Assembly: GCF_001591565.1 (NCBI RefSeq)
Contig: NZ_BCVD01000003.1
Coordinates: 1 to 64,000, forward strand
Direction: 5' to 3'
DNA length: 64,000 nt
From: Priestia flexa NBRC 15715
GTDB lineage: Bacteria > Bacillota > Bacilli > Bacillales > Bacillaceae_H
Positions 20,998 to 30,965 of the stretch are shown piece by piece; the first letter of the stretch is position 1; each line of letters opens with the position of its first letter. Made by a program: the position numbers and the translations under genes. The notes beneath the pieces were generated by a model that was not told where the DNA came from, ran no database searches, and saw only the letters and a list, made by a program, of their open reading frames with translations.

Positions 20998-22892
20998 TTC
21001 ACTTCAAGCCTCTTTTGTATTGGTCTTACGAGTTTATTTACTCGATTAATTACTTCTTCGGTTGTTAAGTTGATTTCTTCTAATAACTTTGTTACGCTTC
21101 CATGCTCAATAAATTTATCTGGAATCCCCATACGATCGATGGCGGAATAATAGCCATGCTCTGAAGAAAACTCTAGTACTGCACTTCCAAACCCACCTTG
21201 CAATACGGCTTCTTCAACTGTTAAAACAGGACGATTTGATTTTAAAATGTTATGCAGCATCTCTTCGTCCATTGGCTTAATAAAACGTGCATTTACAACC
21301 TCAACTTGAATACCTTTTTTACTTAATGCTTCCGCCGCTTCCATAGCCATTGGAATGGTTGTACCAAACGTTAAGATCGTTGCATCTGTACCTTCTTTTA
21401 GCACTTCCCATGTCCCAATATCAATCGATTTTAGCTCGTCATCTAATGGTATGCCTAAACCATTCCCTCTAGGGTAACGCATAGCAATCGGTCCTGCTTC
21501 ATATGTTAAGGCTGTATGAACCATGTGCTGACCTTCGTTTTCATCTTTCGGCATCATCAACACCAAGTTTGGTAAATGACGTAAAAACGCAATATCGAAT
21601 ACACCTTGATGTGTTTCACCATCTGCTCCTACTAAACCAGCTCGATCAATTCCGATAAATACATTTAGCTTTTGACGACAAATATCATGCACAACTTGAT
21701 CGTAAGCACGCTGCAAGAACGTTGAATAAATAGCTAAAAATGGCTTCATATTTTGAGTAGCTAAGCCAGCTGCCATCGTTGTCGCATGCTGCTCTGCAAT
21801 TCCAACATCAAACATACGATCAGGAAATTCTTGTTGAAATGCTTCTAGCTTCGAACCAACCGGCATAGCAGGAGTCACTGCTACAATACGGTCGTCTTTA
21901 CGAGCCATCTTTAAAACAGTATTACTCACTAATGCGCTCCATCCTACCGGTACATTCTTATCTTTAATAAAGTCACCAGACTCAATTTTATAAGGGCCTG
22001 GACCGTGCCACGCACCGCTAGTATCACTTTCCGCTGGCAAGTAACCTTTACCTTTTTTCGTAATAACATGAACGACAACTGGACCTTTTGTTTTCTTGGC
22101 ATACTGAAGAGTTTCTAAAAGCTCTTCGTAATTATGACCATCCACCGGACCTAGATATGTAAACCCAAGGTCTTCAAAAAACATACCGGACACAACCATA
22201 TACTTCAGGCCATCTTTAACTCGCTCCGCTGTGGCTGCTAACTTCCCTCCAACGGCTGGCACTTTTTTCAGAAATACTTCTAGCTCATCTTTTACCCAGT
22301 TGTATTTCCCTGCTGTACGAAGTCGTCCTAGTACGCTGTGAAGAGCACCTACATTTGGGGCAATTGACATTTCGTTATCGTTTAAAATAACCGTCATATC
22401 TGTTTTTTCATGTCCAATATGGTTTAGCGCTTCCAAGGCCATTCCGCCTGTTAATGCTCCGTCACCAATAATTGGGACAACATAAGATTTTGTTTTTTGC
22501 AAATCACGCGCAATTGCCATTCCCATTGCAGCAGATAATGACGTAGAGCTGTGTCCTGTTTCCCACACATCATGTTCACTTTCATCCCGCTTAGGAAAGC
22601 CACAAAGACCTTTGTACTGGCGAATCGTATCGAATTCGCATGCTCGCCCCGTTAAAATTTTATGAACATAGGACTGATGTCCAACATCCCATAAAAATTT
22701 ATCCTTTGGGCTGTTAAATACTTTATGAAGCGCAACCGTCAGCTCAACTACTCCTAGGTTTGGCCCAATGTGGCCTCCTGTTGCAGAGAGTTTTGTAATT
22801 AAAAAGCGACGAATGTCTTCACTCAATGCTTCTAATTCTGTTATTGACATCTTTTTTAAAAAATCAGGACTTTTTATCGTTGTAAGATCCAA
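20994..22892 (-). CDS. dxs: 1-deoxy-D-xylulose-5-phosphate synthase
   Basis: First enzyme of the MEP isoprenoid pathway (pyruvate plus glyceraldehyde-3-phosphate). 632 residues with the conserved [17 protein letters not shown]/Mg motif [20 protein letters not shown], and C-terminal [20 protein letters not shown]. Start is TTG at 22892 giving [16 protein letters not shown], the family N-terminus, with a purine-rich AAAGTGAG before it. Clustered with ispA and tlyA. Confidence 0.96.
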   Translation of the reverse strand: MDLTTIKSPDFLKKMSITELEALSEDIRRFLITKLSATGGHIGPNLGVVELTVALHKVFNSPKDKFLWDVGHQSYVHKILTGRACEFDTIRQYKGLCGFPKRDESEHDVWETGHSSTSLSAAMGMAIARDLQKTKSYVVPIIGDGALTGGMALEALNHIGHEKTDMTVILNDNEMSIAPNVGALHSVLGRLRTAGKYNWVKDELEVFLKKVPAVGGKLAATAERVKDGLKYMVVSGMFFEDLGFTYLGPVDGHNYEELLETLQYAKKTKGPVVVHVITKKGKGYLPAESDTSGAWHGPGPYKIESGDFIKDKNVPVGWSALVSNTVLKMARKDDRIVAVTPAMPVGSKLEAFQQEFPDRMFDVGIAEQHATTMAAGLATQNMKPFLAIYSTFLQRAYDQVVHDICRQKLNVFIGIDRAGLVGADGETHQGVFDIAFLRHLPNLVLMMPKDENEGQHMVHTALTYEAGPIAMRYPRGNGLGIPLDDELKSIDIGTWEVLKEGTDATILTFGTTIPMAMEAAEALSKKGIQVEVVNARFIKPMDEEMLHNILKSNRPVLTVEEAVLQGGFGSAVLEFSSEHGYYSAIDRMGIPDKFIEHGSVTKLLEEINLTTEEVINRVNKLVRPIQKRLEVK

Positions 22893-23042
22893 TCTGGATC
22901 ACTCACTTTCGTACTTGTTATAAAGTTACCTTAATACATTTTGTATGGTTTTATACTAATAGTCAATTATTAACACAGTTACTACTTATAATACCTTTGT
23001 CAGGTTATAAGTAAACATACCTCTCTTTAAAAGAAAACCGTG

Positions 23043-23133
23043 AAAAAATAGCCGCTAACACAAATGTGATAACGGCCACCAAAATATTGTATATGTCTTG
23101 CAAACCTATGCACTACGTCTTTGACATAGTAGT
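23043..23133 (-). ncRNA. Candidate small RNA between ispA and dxs
   Basis: About 90 nt bounded by a consensus promoter and an intrinsic terminator. Inside is a hairpin (ACTACGTC / GACATAGT, 23112-23130, one G-U pair); the 3-prime end is a stem from AGCCGCTAACACA-type arms (23050-23079) followed by six U. No credible reading frame. It could instead be a long leader of dxs with an attenuator. No family recognised. Confidence 0.55.
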
Positions 23134-23139
23134 AAGGCT

Positions 23140-23168
23140 ATTATAGCATAGGCAATATTGGGACTCAA
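23140..23168 (-). promoter_or_regulatory. Promoter of the candidate small RNA
   Basis: Minus-strand -35 TTGAGT (23163-23168), 17-bp spacer, -10 TATAAT (23140-23145) with extended -10 TG one base before (TGCTATAAT). Near-consensus sigma-A promoter after the ispA stop and pointing at dxs. Confidence 0.7.
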
Positions 23169-23208
23169 TCTTATTTTATCTCATTTATATAAAAAACAGG
23201 GCCATTAC

Positions 23209-24102
23209 TTAACGATCACGCTTCGCCACGTATAGACAAATTTCTTCAAGCAACCCCGTATCCAACTTGGTTGTTTTAAGCGCATCTAAGCTAGATTGAA
23301 TATGATGATGAAGCTTTTGCTTTGCTGCTTCCATCCCAAGTAGAAGAGGATACGTCGTCTTTTCATTCTCCGTATCGCTTCCAACAGGTTTACCAATTGC
23401 TTCTTCGGACCCTTCAATATCTAAAATGTCATCTTGAATTTGAAAAGCAAGCCCTAAGTTAAAGCTGAACTTCTCTAGAAGCTCTAATTGTTCCTCAGTA
23501 GCTTCACCTAAGATTGCACCTGCTTTCACACAAAAACTTAAAAGCTTTCCTGTTTTATGTATATGAATATCTTCTAGCTGCTGAAGAGTTAAATGTTCAT
23601 GCTGCTGTTCTCCTTGCATATCAGCAACCTGTCCTTTAATCATACCTTCTGCTCCAGCTGCTTTCACAAGCTCACTTAGAAGCTTCACTTTTACTTCATC
23701 TTTTATTTCTGAGGCGTTTATAATTACCTGAAAACTGTTGGTTAATAGCGCATCACCAGCTAAAATCGCCGTCGCTTCGCCATACACCTTATGATTTGTT
23801 GGCTTACCTCTTCGTAAATCATCGTCATCCATGCTTGGTAAGTCATCGTGAATGAGTGAATATGTATGAATCATTTCAACTGCGCTTGCAGCTGCGAGCC
23901 CTTTTTCTTCATCATGCCCTAATGCTTTTAGCGTCGCAAAGACCAACATTGGTCGCAGACGCTTTCCTCCAGCCGTTAATGAATACAACATCGATTCTTT
24001 TAATAGCGAAGGCGCTTGCAGATTCGTTACATATCCATGTAGAAATGTCTCTACTTTACCTTTTGTAAACTGAATGTACTCCTGTAGCTGCTGTTCGCTC
24101 AC
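23209..24102 (-). CDS. ispA: Polyprenyl (farnesyl) diphosphate synthase
   Basis: Condenses IPP with allylic diphosphates to make farnesyl diphosphate. 297 residues; first Asp-rich motif in SLIHDDLPSMDDDDLRRG, second in FQIQDDILDIEGSEEAIG, and GGKRLRPML. GTG start at 24102 directly after xseB. Named yqiD in B. subtilis. Its C-terminus ends in ...AKRDR, typical of short-chain synthases. Confidence 0.94.
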   Translation of the reverse strand: MSEQQLQEYIQFTKGKVETFLHGYVTNLQAPSLLKESMLYSLTAGGKRLRPMLVFATLKALGHDEEKGLAAASAVEMIHTYSLIHDDLPSMDDDDLRRGKPTNHKVYGEATAILAGDALLTNSFQVIINASEIKDEVKVKLLSELVKAAGAEGMIKGQVADMQGEQQHEHLTLQQLEDIHIHKTGKLLSFCVKAGAILGEATEEQLELLEKFSFNLGLAFQIQDDILDIEGSEEAIGKPVGSDTENEKTTYPLLLGMEAAKQKLHHHIQSSLDALKTTKLDTGLLEEICLYVAKRDR

Positions 24103-24104
24103 GT

Positions 24105-24338
24105 CTATTCTTCCTCCTGAACAGTAAAAGGTGCTAACGTGCCGTCTTCTTGCAAAATGCTCTCCATTTGTTTTTCAATTTGCTGAAGGCGATCATGACA
24201 GAATTTTGATAAAGACATCCCTTGCTGAAATTTTTCAATCGCTTCTTCTAACGGAATGTCGCCTTCTTCTAACTTATTCACAATTTTCTCTAGCTGGTCC
24301 ATTGCGTCTTCAAACGTCTGCTCTGTTTTGTTCGCCAT
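24105..24338 (-). CDS. xseB: Exodeoxyribonuclease VII small subunit
   Basis: 77-residue helical subunit that binds XseA to form exonuclease VII. Family motif [20 protein letters not shown], then [18 protein letters not shown]. Two nt after xseA and two nt before ispA, so all three are translated as one operon. Confidence 0.95.
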   Translation of the reverse strand: MANKTEQTFEDAMDQLEKIVNKLEEGDIPLEEAIEKFQQGMSLSKFCHDRLQQIEKQMESILQEDGTLAPFTVQEEE

Positions 24339-24340
24339 TT

Positions 24341-25684
24341 TTATCGCTCCTTTATATCTGACACTTCACACTGTAATTGTCCATCTGTTAATCGAACTTG
24401 AATGGTATCACCTTTTGCCAATTGTTTTGTGGACTTTATTAGCGTCTGATCATCATCGTACACCAGGCTATAACCTCGCTCCATTGTTTTTAACGGGCTC
24501 AATGCATGTAGCTTAGAAGCTGTAGTTGCAAATAAAAGGTGTTGCTGTTTCATAATCTGTTGCATTTCTCTTTGCAATACTTTTGCTAGCTGCATGTGCT
24601 GTTCACGTGCTTGCTTAACTTTTTGCTGAGGGTGGTTACGCTGCAAGTTCATAGCAAGTTGTTCATACTGATTTTGCTTTCTTTCAAAAAATCTCTTGCT
24701 TTCACGATATAATGTATCGATAACGCGGTCAAGTTGTTGCTCTTTTTGTTCGATTAGTTTTTGTGGATAACGAAACGCATACGATTTTTGAGACTTTTCT
24801 AATCTTCTTTTACTGTGCTGAATTTTTTCATTCATCGCGCGAAGTAAACGAATATTCCGCTGTGAAATACGCTCTGAAATCTCAGCAATACTTGGTACCG
24901 CCAGTTCTGCAGCTCCTGTTGGAGTAGGTGCTCTTAAATCTGCTACAAAATCTGCGATTGTAAAGTCCGTCTCATGGCCAACAGCTGAAATAATAGGCAG
25001 CGCGGAATGATAAATCGCGCGTGCAACCACTTCTTCATTAAATGCCCATAGCTCTTCAATTGACCCTCCTCCTCGCCCAACAATTAGCACATCAGCTTCG
25101 TCTCGCTTGTTTGCTTCGTTAATTGCTTTTACGATTGAAGGAGCAGCGTTCACACCTTGAACGAGAGCTGGTATAACAATGATTTTAGCGATTGGATAGC
25201 GCCTCTTTAGCGTTGTAATAATGTCGCGCACTGCGGCTCCTGTCGGGGATGTAATTACACCGATTGTACTCGGGTATTTAGGGAGATTTTGTTTGTGGGA
25301 AGCATGAAATAACCCTTCTTTTTCAAGCTTTTTCTTTAACTGTTCATAAGCTAAGTAGAGATTACCAACGCCATCAGGCTGCATTTCCTTTACATACATT
25401 TGGTAGTTTCCACTCGGCTCGTATACAGATATTTCGCTGCGAATTAACACTTTCATTCCTTCTTCAGGCTGAAAGGCTAATTTGCTGTTATGACCAGCAA
25501 ACATGACCGCTGCAATGCGAGCATTTTCATCTTTTAAAGTAAAATACATATGACCTCTACTATGCTTTTTAAAGTTAGATATTTCACCTTTAATCCAAAT
25601 ATCTTGTAGATGAGGATCGACATCAAATTTCCGCTTAATATAGCGTGTTAATGCTGACACAGTTAAATAACGAACTTCACTCAT
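24341..25684 (-). CDS. xseA: Exodeoxyribonuclease VII large subunit
   Basis: Catalytic subunit of single-strand-specific exonuclease VII. 447 residues: N-terminal OB fold ([35 protein letters not shown]), nuclease core with [20 protein letters not shown] and [42 protein letters not shown] motifs, then a long coiled coil. AGGAGG precedes the ATG. Confidence 0.96.
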   Translation of the reverse strand: MSEVRYLTVSALTRYIKRKFDVDPHLQDIWIKGEISNFKKHSRGHMYFTLKDENARIAAVMFAGHNSKLAFQPEEGMKVLIRSEISVYEPSGNYQMYVKEMQPDGVGNLYLAYEQLKKKLEKEGLFHASHKQNLPKYPSTIGVITSPTGAAVRDIITTLKRRYPIAKIIVIPALVQGVNAAPSIVKAINEANKRDEADVLIVGRGGGSIEELWAFNEEVVARAIYHSALPIISAVGHETDFTIADFVADLRAPTPTGAAELAVPSIAEISERISQRNIRLLRAMNEKIQHSKRRLEKSQKSYAFRYPQKLIEQKEQQLDRVIDTLYRESKRFFERKQNQYEQLAMNLQRNHPQQKVKQAREQHMQLAKVLQREMQQIMKQQHLLFATTASKLHALSPLKTMERGYSLVYDDDQTLIKSTKQLAKGDTIQVRLTDGQLQCEVSDIKER

Positions 25685-25767
25685 AATATAACCTCCTTGT
25701 TTCTAAAAGGTTCTTCCCCTCTCCTTTTTAGATAAAGGAGAGAAGTACCCTATTAGATTGTACTCGG

Positions 25768-26160
25768 TTAACGAGATAGAGTAACAGCTACCTTCGATAA
25801 TACGCCATTAATAAAGCGACCAGATTGATCATCACCAAATACTTTTGCTAACTCAATTGCTTCATTTATTGTAACATTTCCGGGAATTTCTTCTTCGTAT
25901 TTCATTTCATATACCGCCATACGTAAAATAGTACGGTCTACCGTTGCAACTCGATCTAACGTCCATTTTTCTAAGTGGTCGCGTAGAATGCCATCAATCT
26001 CTTTCTGATTGTTTGCCACGCCTAACACTAATTTTTCTAAGAAATCGTCACCTTTTCCCTCTTGCAACACATTTTCCATCGCTTCTAGTGGCTCAATTTG
26101 CCCAAGATCGTGTTGAAATAAGGCCTGTAATGCTTTTTGTCTTGCTGTATGTCTTTTCAT
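25768..26160 (-). CDS. nusB: Transcription antitermination factor NusB
   Basis: 130-residue all-helical RNA-binding protein; with NusE (S10) it recognises boxA in rRNA leaders. Motifs [28 protein letters not shown] and [25 protein letters not shown]. Upstream of xseA. Confidence 0.95.
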   Translation of the reverse strand: MKRHTARQKALQALFQHDLGQIEPLEAMENVLQEGKGDDFLEKLVLGVANNQKEIDGILRDHLEKWTLDRVATVDRTILRMAVYEMKYEEEIPGNVTINEAIELAKVFGDDQSGRFINGVLSKVAVTLSR

Positions 26161-26449
26161 TATTTTGACTCCTTTATTTATCTACTTTCACTAGTATACC
26201 TAGATAATAGCACAATTTATTGTAAATCAAAGAAGGAATTTCACCCGTCATTACTATCTCATTTTTACGCGGCTTTTAATCATCCAACACTAGAAAGCGT
26301 AACATGGCGTCCTTCTTCATTAAGTGCTTTTCCGCCATGTTACACCTTCTAGACCAACTCATAAACACGAAAAAGACCGTCTATGTGACGAGACAGTCTT
26401 TTTCACTTTACCATAGCTTGTCTGGAAAAGAAATAACTAAAATTAGGAG
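26161..26449. other. yqhY-nusB intergenic region with terminator
   Basis: Contains a strong stem at about 26369-26404 (GAAAAAGAC...GTC / GAC..GTCTTTTTC) that should stop transcription from yqhY. Closer to nusB I see only a weak TATACT -10-like element. No open frame or repeat. Confidence 0.75.
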
Positions 26450-26851
26450 TTACTCCTCTTCTTCAACTTCTTGCTTTTGCGTATCAAATTGAACACCTAC
26501 AATATGAATATTTACTTCATCTATTTCAATTGCTGTCATATTTTTTAACGCTTGGCGGATATTATCTTGTACCTTTTGCGCCACAACCGGAATAGATACA
26601 CCAAACTTCATCATGCAGAATACATCAACTTTAATACCATTTTCAGTTAAATCAACTTTAACGCCTTTTCCATGGTTTTTCTTCCCTAACTTTTCAACGA
26701 CACCTGCTGCAAAATTGCCACGCATAGCCGTAACACCATCTACTTCTGAAGCCGCAATCCCTGCAATTACTTCAATGACTTCAGGAGCAATTTCAACTTT
26801 ACCTAAGGAATTTGGATGTTCTTCCATTTCTAATACATGATTTTCGTTCAT
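26450..26851 (-). CDS. yqhY: Asp23/Gls24 family protein YqhY
   Basis: 133 residues from ATG 26851 (AGGAGG 8 nt before). Asp23 fold: GKVEIAPEVIEVIAGIAASEVDGV then KVDLTENGIKVDVFCMMKFG and VAQKVQDNIRQALKNMT; acidic C-terminal tail. Immediately downstream of accC, an arrangement kept in Bacillus, where YqhY modulates acetyl-CoA carboxylase activity. The role is from family knowledge. Confidence 0.9.
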   Translation of the reverse strand: MNENHVLEMEEHPNSLGKVEIAPEVIEVIAGIAASEVDGVTAMRGNFAAGVVEKLGKKNHGKGVKVDLTENGIKVDVFCMMKFGVSIPVVAQKVQDNIRQALKNMTAIEIDEVNIHIVGVQFDTQKQEVEEEE

Positions 26852-26880
26852 GTACAGCACCTCCTATTATTTATACTATA

Positions 26881-28233
26881 CTACGAATTCATTACATCAT
26901 GTAGCTCAAGAAATTTTGTATTGAATTCTCCACCTACAAACTGTTCGTGATTTAATAATTTCAAGTGGAACGGAATCGTTGTTGCAACTCCTTCAATAAC
27001 AAACTCACTTAAAGCACGCTTCATTCGCTCGATTGCCTCTTCGCGAGTTGGTGCATGAACAATTAGCTTCGCAATCATAGAATCATAATATGGCGGGATT
27101 GTATAGCCTGGGTATGCGGCTGAATCAACGCGTACTCCGTAGCCCCCTGGTGGTAAATACATTTCGATTGTTCCAGCAGATGGCATGAAGTTTTTCTCAG
27201 GGTTTTCTGCGTTAATACGACATTCAATTGCCCACCCATTAAATGTTACTTCCTCTTGTTTTAAAGGAAGATGTTCGCCATTTGCTACTTTAATTTGTTC
27301 CTGAATCAAGTCAACACCTGTTACCATTTCTGTTACAGGATGCTCTACTTGAATCCGCGTATTCATTTCCATAAAATAGAATTTATTTTCGCGATAATCA
27401 AAGATAAACTCTACTGTACCAGCCCCTGTATAGCCAACTGCTTGAGCCGCTTTTACAGCTGCGTCTCCCATTTTAGTACGTGTTTCTTCATTTAATGCTG
27501 GAGAAGGCGTTTCTTCAATTAATTTTTGAAGTCGGCGCTGAATACTACAGTCACGCTCTCCTAAATGAATCACGTTACCATGTGTATCTGCTAATACTTG
27601 AATTTCAACATGACGGAAGTCCTCGATGTACTTTTCAATATATACACCAGGGTTACCAAATGCCGTAGCAGCTTCTTGTTGCGTAATCGTAATTCCTTTT
27701 ACGAGCTCTTGCTCCGTTCTCGCAACGCGAATTCCTTTTCCTCCACCGCCGGCTGTTGCTTTAATAATAACAGGGTACCCAATATCTTTAGCAATTGACA
27801 TGCCATCTTCAACAGACTCTACGATACCCGTTGAGCCTGGAACAATTGGCACACCTGCTTCACGCATTGTTTCTCGCGCAATGTCTTTTGTTCCCATTTT
27901 TGTAATAGCTTCAGGAGTAGGTCCCACAAATGTAATATTGCATTCGCGACAAAGCTCTGCAAAATCAGAGTTCTCCGCTAAGAATCCATATCCAGGATGG
28001 ATTGCATCACAACCTGTCGATGTTGCAACGCTCATGATATTTGTAAAGTTTAAATAACTATCTTTTGATGCCGTAGGTCCGATGCAATAAGCTTCATCTG
28101 CAAGCTGTACATGAAGAGCGTTGCGATCGGCTTGGGAATAAACTGCAACTGACTCTACGCCTAATTCTTTGCAGGCACGAATAATACGAACTGCAATTTC
28201 TCCTCTATTTGCAACTAAAAGCTTTTTAATCAT
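26881..28233 (-). CDS. accC: Acetyl-CoA carboxylase, biotin carboxylase subunit
   Basis: ATP-dependent carboxylation of biotin on AccB, first step in fatty-acid synthesis. 450 residues with ATP-grasp loop [14 protein letters not shown], biotin/CO2 residues around [29 protein letters not shown] in pieces, and [13 protein letters not shown]. Thirteen nt after accB. Confidence 0.97.
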   Translation of the reverse strand: MIKKLLVANRGEIAVRIIRACKELGVESVAVYSQADRNALHVQLADEAYCIGPTASKDSYLNFTNIMSVATSTGCDAIHPGYGFLAENSDFAELCRECNITFVGPTPEAITKMGTKDIARETMREAGVPIVPGSTGIVESVEDGMSIAKDIGYPVIIKATAGGGGKGIRVARTEQELVKGITITQQEAATAFGNPGVYIEKYIEDFRHVEIQVLADTHGNVIHLGERDCSIQRRLQKLIEETPSPALNEETRTKMGDAAVKAAQAVGYTGAGTVEFIFDYRENKFYFMEMNTRIQVEHPVTEMVTGVDLIQEQIKVANGEHLPLKQEEVTFNGWAIECRINAENPEKNFMPSAGTIEMYLPPGGYGVRVDSAAYPGYTIPPYYDSMIAKLIVHAPTREEAIERMKRALSEFVIEGVATTIPFHLKLLNHEQFVGGEFNTKFLELHDVMNS

Positions 28234-28246
28234 GTTTTACCGCTCC

Positions 28247-28750
28247 TTATTCAGGCTTCACTAAGAACAGAGGTTGACCATATTCTACAAGCTGACCATT
28301 CTCAGCTAAAATTTCCACAATCTCACCTTTAACCTCTGCTTCAATTTCATTAAATAATTTCATTGCTTCAACGATGCACACAATGGAATCTTTTTGAACT
28401 TTGTCACCCACTGCAACATACGCATCGTCGTCTGGAGAAGATGATGCATAAAACGTTCCAACCATTGGAGACGTAATTTTATGTAGATTCTCATCTTTTG
28501 CTGGTGCTGCTTCTACTGGCTCAGCTGTTTTTGTTTCACTTACGGCTGCCGCTTGTGGCTGAGCAGCAGGTTGTGGTGCTACTACTTCAGGAGTTGATGA
28601 AACAACTTGTACAGGTGCAGCGTTCTTTGAAACAATTGCACCTTTCTTTTTCATTTTTACTTTTGCCCCTTCATGCTCATATACAAATTCTTCAATGGAT
28701 GATTGATCAACTAATTTAATTAATTCACGGATTTCTTGAATTTTCAACAT
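28247..28750 (-). CDS. accB: Biotin carboxyl carrier protein
   Basis: Carries the biotin of acetyl-CoA carboxylase. 167 residues: N-terminal helix [18 protein letters not shown], Ala/Pro/Gln-rich linker (about 55-95), and a biotinyl domain with the biotinylated Lys in [14 protein letters not shown]. Start at 28750 is set by AGGAG and the family N-terminus; the frame is open for 26 further codons that do not look like this family. Confidence 0.96.
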   Translation of the reverse strand: MLKIQEIRELIKLVDQSSIEEFVYEHEGAKVKMKKKGAIVSKNAAPVQVVSSTPEVVAPQPAAQPQAAAVSETKTAEPVEAAPAKDENLHKITSPMVGTFYASSSPDDDAYVAVGDKVQKDSIVCIVEAMKLFNEIEAEVKGEIVEILAENGQLVEYGQPLFLVKPE

Positions 28751-29080
28751 ATTAAACACTCCTACTTCATGAAATAGAAATCTTTCTACTACTTTGCTAT
28801 GATACGACAAATTGCAATCTTCATTCAATTTGCTTTGTGCGCATGTAAAAGAATAATCTACTCAAAATGGGTTTTAGAACTTACTATTATTTCCAATTAT
28901 AATTGTATCGATAGAGAAATTACAATTGCAGAAAAACATTATAACCTAGTACTAATATAAGGCTATAATGATAATTATAACCCAATCACCTGGATAAATC
29001 CACGTTAAAATTCAGCTATCAGCCTAGTAAGAATCATAAAAAAAGCGATGACAATAGGCTTCATCGCTTTTTGAATTGAT
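28751..29080. other. Upstream region of accBC with a possible FapR-like site
   Basis: Gap of 330 bp. On the minus strand there are two TATAAT -10-like elements and, at about 28944-28964, the sequence TATTAGTACTAGGTTATAAT, which resembles one half of the FapR palindrome (TTAGTACCTRRTACTAA). A terminator occupies 29038-29072. Assignments here are tentative. Confidence 0.45.
29038..29072 (-). terminator. Terminator of the spoIIIA operon
   Basis: Stem AAAAAGCGATGA / TCATCGCTTTTT with an 8-nt loop, directly after spoIIIAH. Confidence 0.88.
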
Positions 29081-29674
29081 TTATTTTGTTGGTTGAAACT
29101 CAACTGCTACCTCTTTTTGCCCAAGCTCTTTTTTCACTAATTGAATAATTTCATTTGCTTTTGCTTTAGAATGCTTTTCAGTTTTCACAGTAATGTTAAC
29201 CTCGCTACCATCAGCTCTTACCAGTGCATCTTCATAACCTTTAGACTTAATTAAAGTTTCAATGACAGCCTCTTTCTCTGCTAGCTCCGATAGCTGGTCG
29301 ATTTTATCCATTGCTTTACTTACTTCAGTAGCTGATACGTTTTTAGAAGCAGCTACTTCCTGTAACTCTTCTTTCAGCTTGCTTCTCTCATCAATTAGCT
29401 CTAAGCGAAGCGCCGTAAATAATTCATCACTTTCTACATTTGATACAGTCGTTTTGCTCTCTGTAGTAGACTTAGCATTTTCCTTTTTTGTATCTTCTTT
29501 TGCTGGCTCTTTAGCATCTTCTTTTACAGCTTCTTTGTTCGTATTTTCTTCTTGTTGATCCACAACCGCTACGTTTGACTGAGGGCTTTCTGGCGTTGTC
29601 ATATAATACACTGATAAAACCACTACTAAACTTAACATTGTTAATAACCAAACTGTTTGCTTTTTTAATAACAT
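29081..29674 (-). CDS. spoIIIAH: Stage III sporulation protein AH
   Basis: Mother-cell membrane protein that pairs with forespore SpoIIQ across the intermembrane space to form the feeding-tube channel. 197 residues from ATG 29674 (AAGGGGG 9 nt before); single N-terminal membrane helix (about 8-26), Glu/Lys-rich linker (50-85), and a C-terminal YscJ-like ring-building domain (LIKSKGYEDALVRADGSEVN). Confidence 0.93.
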   Translation of the reverse strand: MLLKKQTVWLLTMLSLVVVLSVYYMTTPESPQSNVAVVDQQEENTNKEAVKEDAKEPAKEDTKKENAKSTTESKTTVSNVESDELFTALRLELIDERSKLKEELQEVAASKNVSATEVSKAMDKIDQLSELAEKEAVIETLIKSKGYEDALVRADGSEVNITVKTEKHSKAKANEIIQLVKKELGQKEVAVEFQPTK

Positions 29675-29687
29675 TTGGATTTCCCCC

Positions 29688-30335
29688 TTAACCTTTTTTA
29701 GGTAATACAGCAACTCTATGACTAGGCACATCTAAGGAGCGCGTGACTGCTTCAATAATCCATTTTTTCACTTCGATATTATCAGCCCCTTTCGCAACGA
29801 CGAGGATACCTCGTATTTTCGGCTTTTCTGTTTTCACTACAACAGGCTTTTCCTGGTCACCACTTCTGACGATAACTAACTTTTCATCCGTAGACATGTC
29901 TTCTACTTTTCGTTTTCCACCCTCACGATCTGTTTCGTCTGTCGACTGCTTTTGGGTCACCGTGTTTTTTTCATAAACTTTTGCCTCTGTTGCATCGAGG
30001 TTTACGATTACTTCCACCTTGCTTACACCATCAATCTGTTCTAATACGTCTTGTAACTGTTCTTCATATTTTTTTTCATAATCAGTAATCGCTGTATTTT
30101 TTTTTGAACCAAATGCCGGGACATCCTCTTGGTCCTGTACAGTAGAAGAAGCTGGTTTTGCTTCATCTACTGTTGATTGCAACATACCCTTTGAACCGTT
30201 CATGAGCATAAACACCATGCCTGCTGCTAATAAAATACCCATGTAGACAAGCTTAGACGGCTTCTTATCATCTGATTTTTTTGTCAAGGAGAAAAGTCTT
30301 TTTAAAAATGATGATCCTTCTTTTTTATCATTCAT
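29688..30335 (-). CDS. spoIIIAG: Stage III sporulation protein AG
   Basis: 215 residues; N-terminal membrane helix (about 30-46, LLAAGMVFMLMNG) and a secretin-like ring domain with YEEQLQDVLEQIDGVSKVEVIVN and VVAKGADNIEVKKWI. Forms a large ring in the mother-cell membrane of the SpoIIIA-SpoIIQ channel. Confidence 0.93.
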   Translation of the reverse strand: MNDKKEGSSFLKRLFSLTKKSDDKKPSKLVYMGILLAAGMVFMLMNGSKGMLQSTVDEAKPASSTVQDQEDVPAFGSKKNTAITDYEKKYEEQLQDVLEQIDGVSKVEVIVNLDATEAKVYEKNTVTQKQSTDETDREGGKRKVEDMSTDEKLVIVRSGDQEKPVVVKTEKPKIRGILVVAKGADNIEVKKWIIEAVTRSLDVPSHRVAVLPKKG

Positions 30336-30342
30336 GTCACGT

Positions 30343-30954
30343 TCACTCCTCCTCCAAGTTTACAATCATTTGTTTTTCATCTATGCCCCATTTAGCTGCT
30401 AGATACGTAGTAATATCCGTCGCTTCTTTTGAAGGTTCCTTTTCAATTGGTGTGGAGGTGTCAATGGAGATTTCTTTCACAACTGCCACGGCCTGTTCAT
30501 CCTCAGGCTCTTCTGCACTCATCACAACTGTAATCGTTTTTATATTGTCGGCTTCGGGATCTGCTTCTTCGTTTTTCGTTTCAATGTGCATCTGATCAAT
30601 TGCTACACCATACTGTTCCATCAGCTCCTCTTTTACCTCTGTCTCCATTTGGACAGCCATTTGTTCTAAAATATATGCACGTTGTGAAGCTTGTATTTCT
30701 TTTTTCTTACTTTCTATTAAATTTTCTACTCCTGCATCGTCACTAGCCGCTGACAATCGAATAGAATTAAACATTTTGTTCACGTCTACTTTTAAAATTT
30801 GAAAGACTGGCGTAACAATAATTAACATTAAAAGCAAGCCGATGACGAGCTTCGTATACTTTTGAAAGCCTGAACTAGGAAGCAGTAAATTTATAACGGT
30901 TGCTAGTAAAATAAATAGAATAATATTCGTAATCCAACTTGTTAGTGCTTGCAT
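30343..30954 (-). CDS. spoIIIAF: Stage III sporulation protein AF
   Basis: 203 residues from ATG 30954 (AGGAGG seven bases before; upstream 21 codons overlap spoIIIAE). Two N-terminal membrane helices (about 5-50), coiled coil, then a small alpha/beta ring-building domain (TKNEEADPEADNIKTITVVM). Between AE and AG in the operon. Confidence 0.9.
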   Translation of the reverse strand: MQALTSWITNIILFILLATVINLLLPSSGFQKYTKLVIGLLLMLIIVTPVFQILKVDVNKMFNSIRLSAASDDAGVENLIESKKKEIQASQRAYILEQMAVQMETEVKEELMEQYGVAIDQMHIETKNEEADPEADNIKTITVVMSAEEPEDEQAVAVVKEISIDTSTPIEKEPSKEATDITTYLAAKWGIDEKQMIVNLEEE

Positions 30955-30965
30955 TTCTTTCCCTC

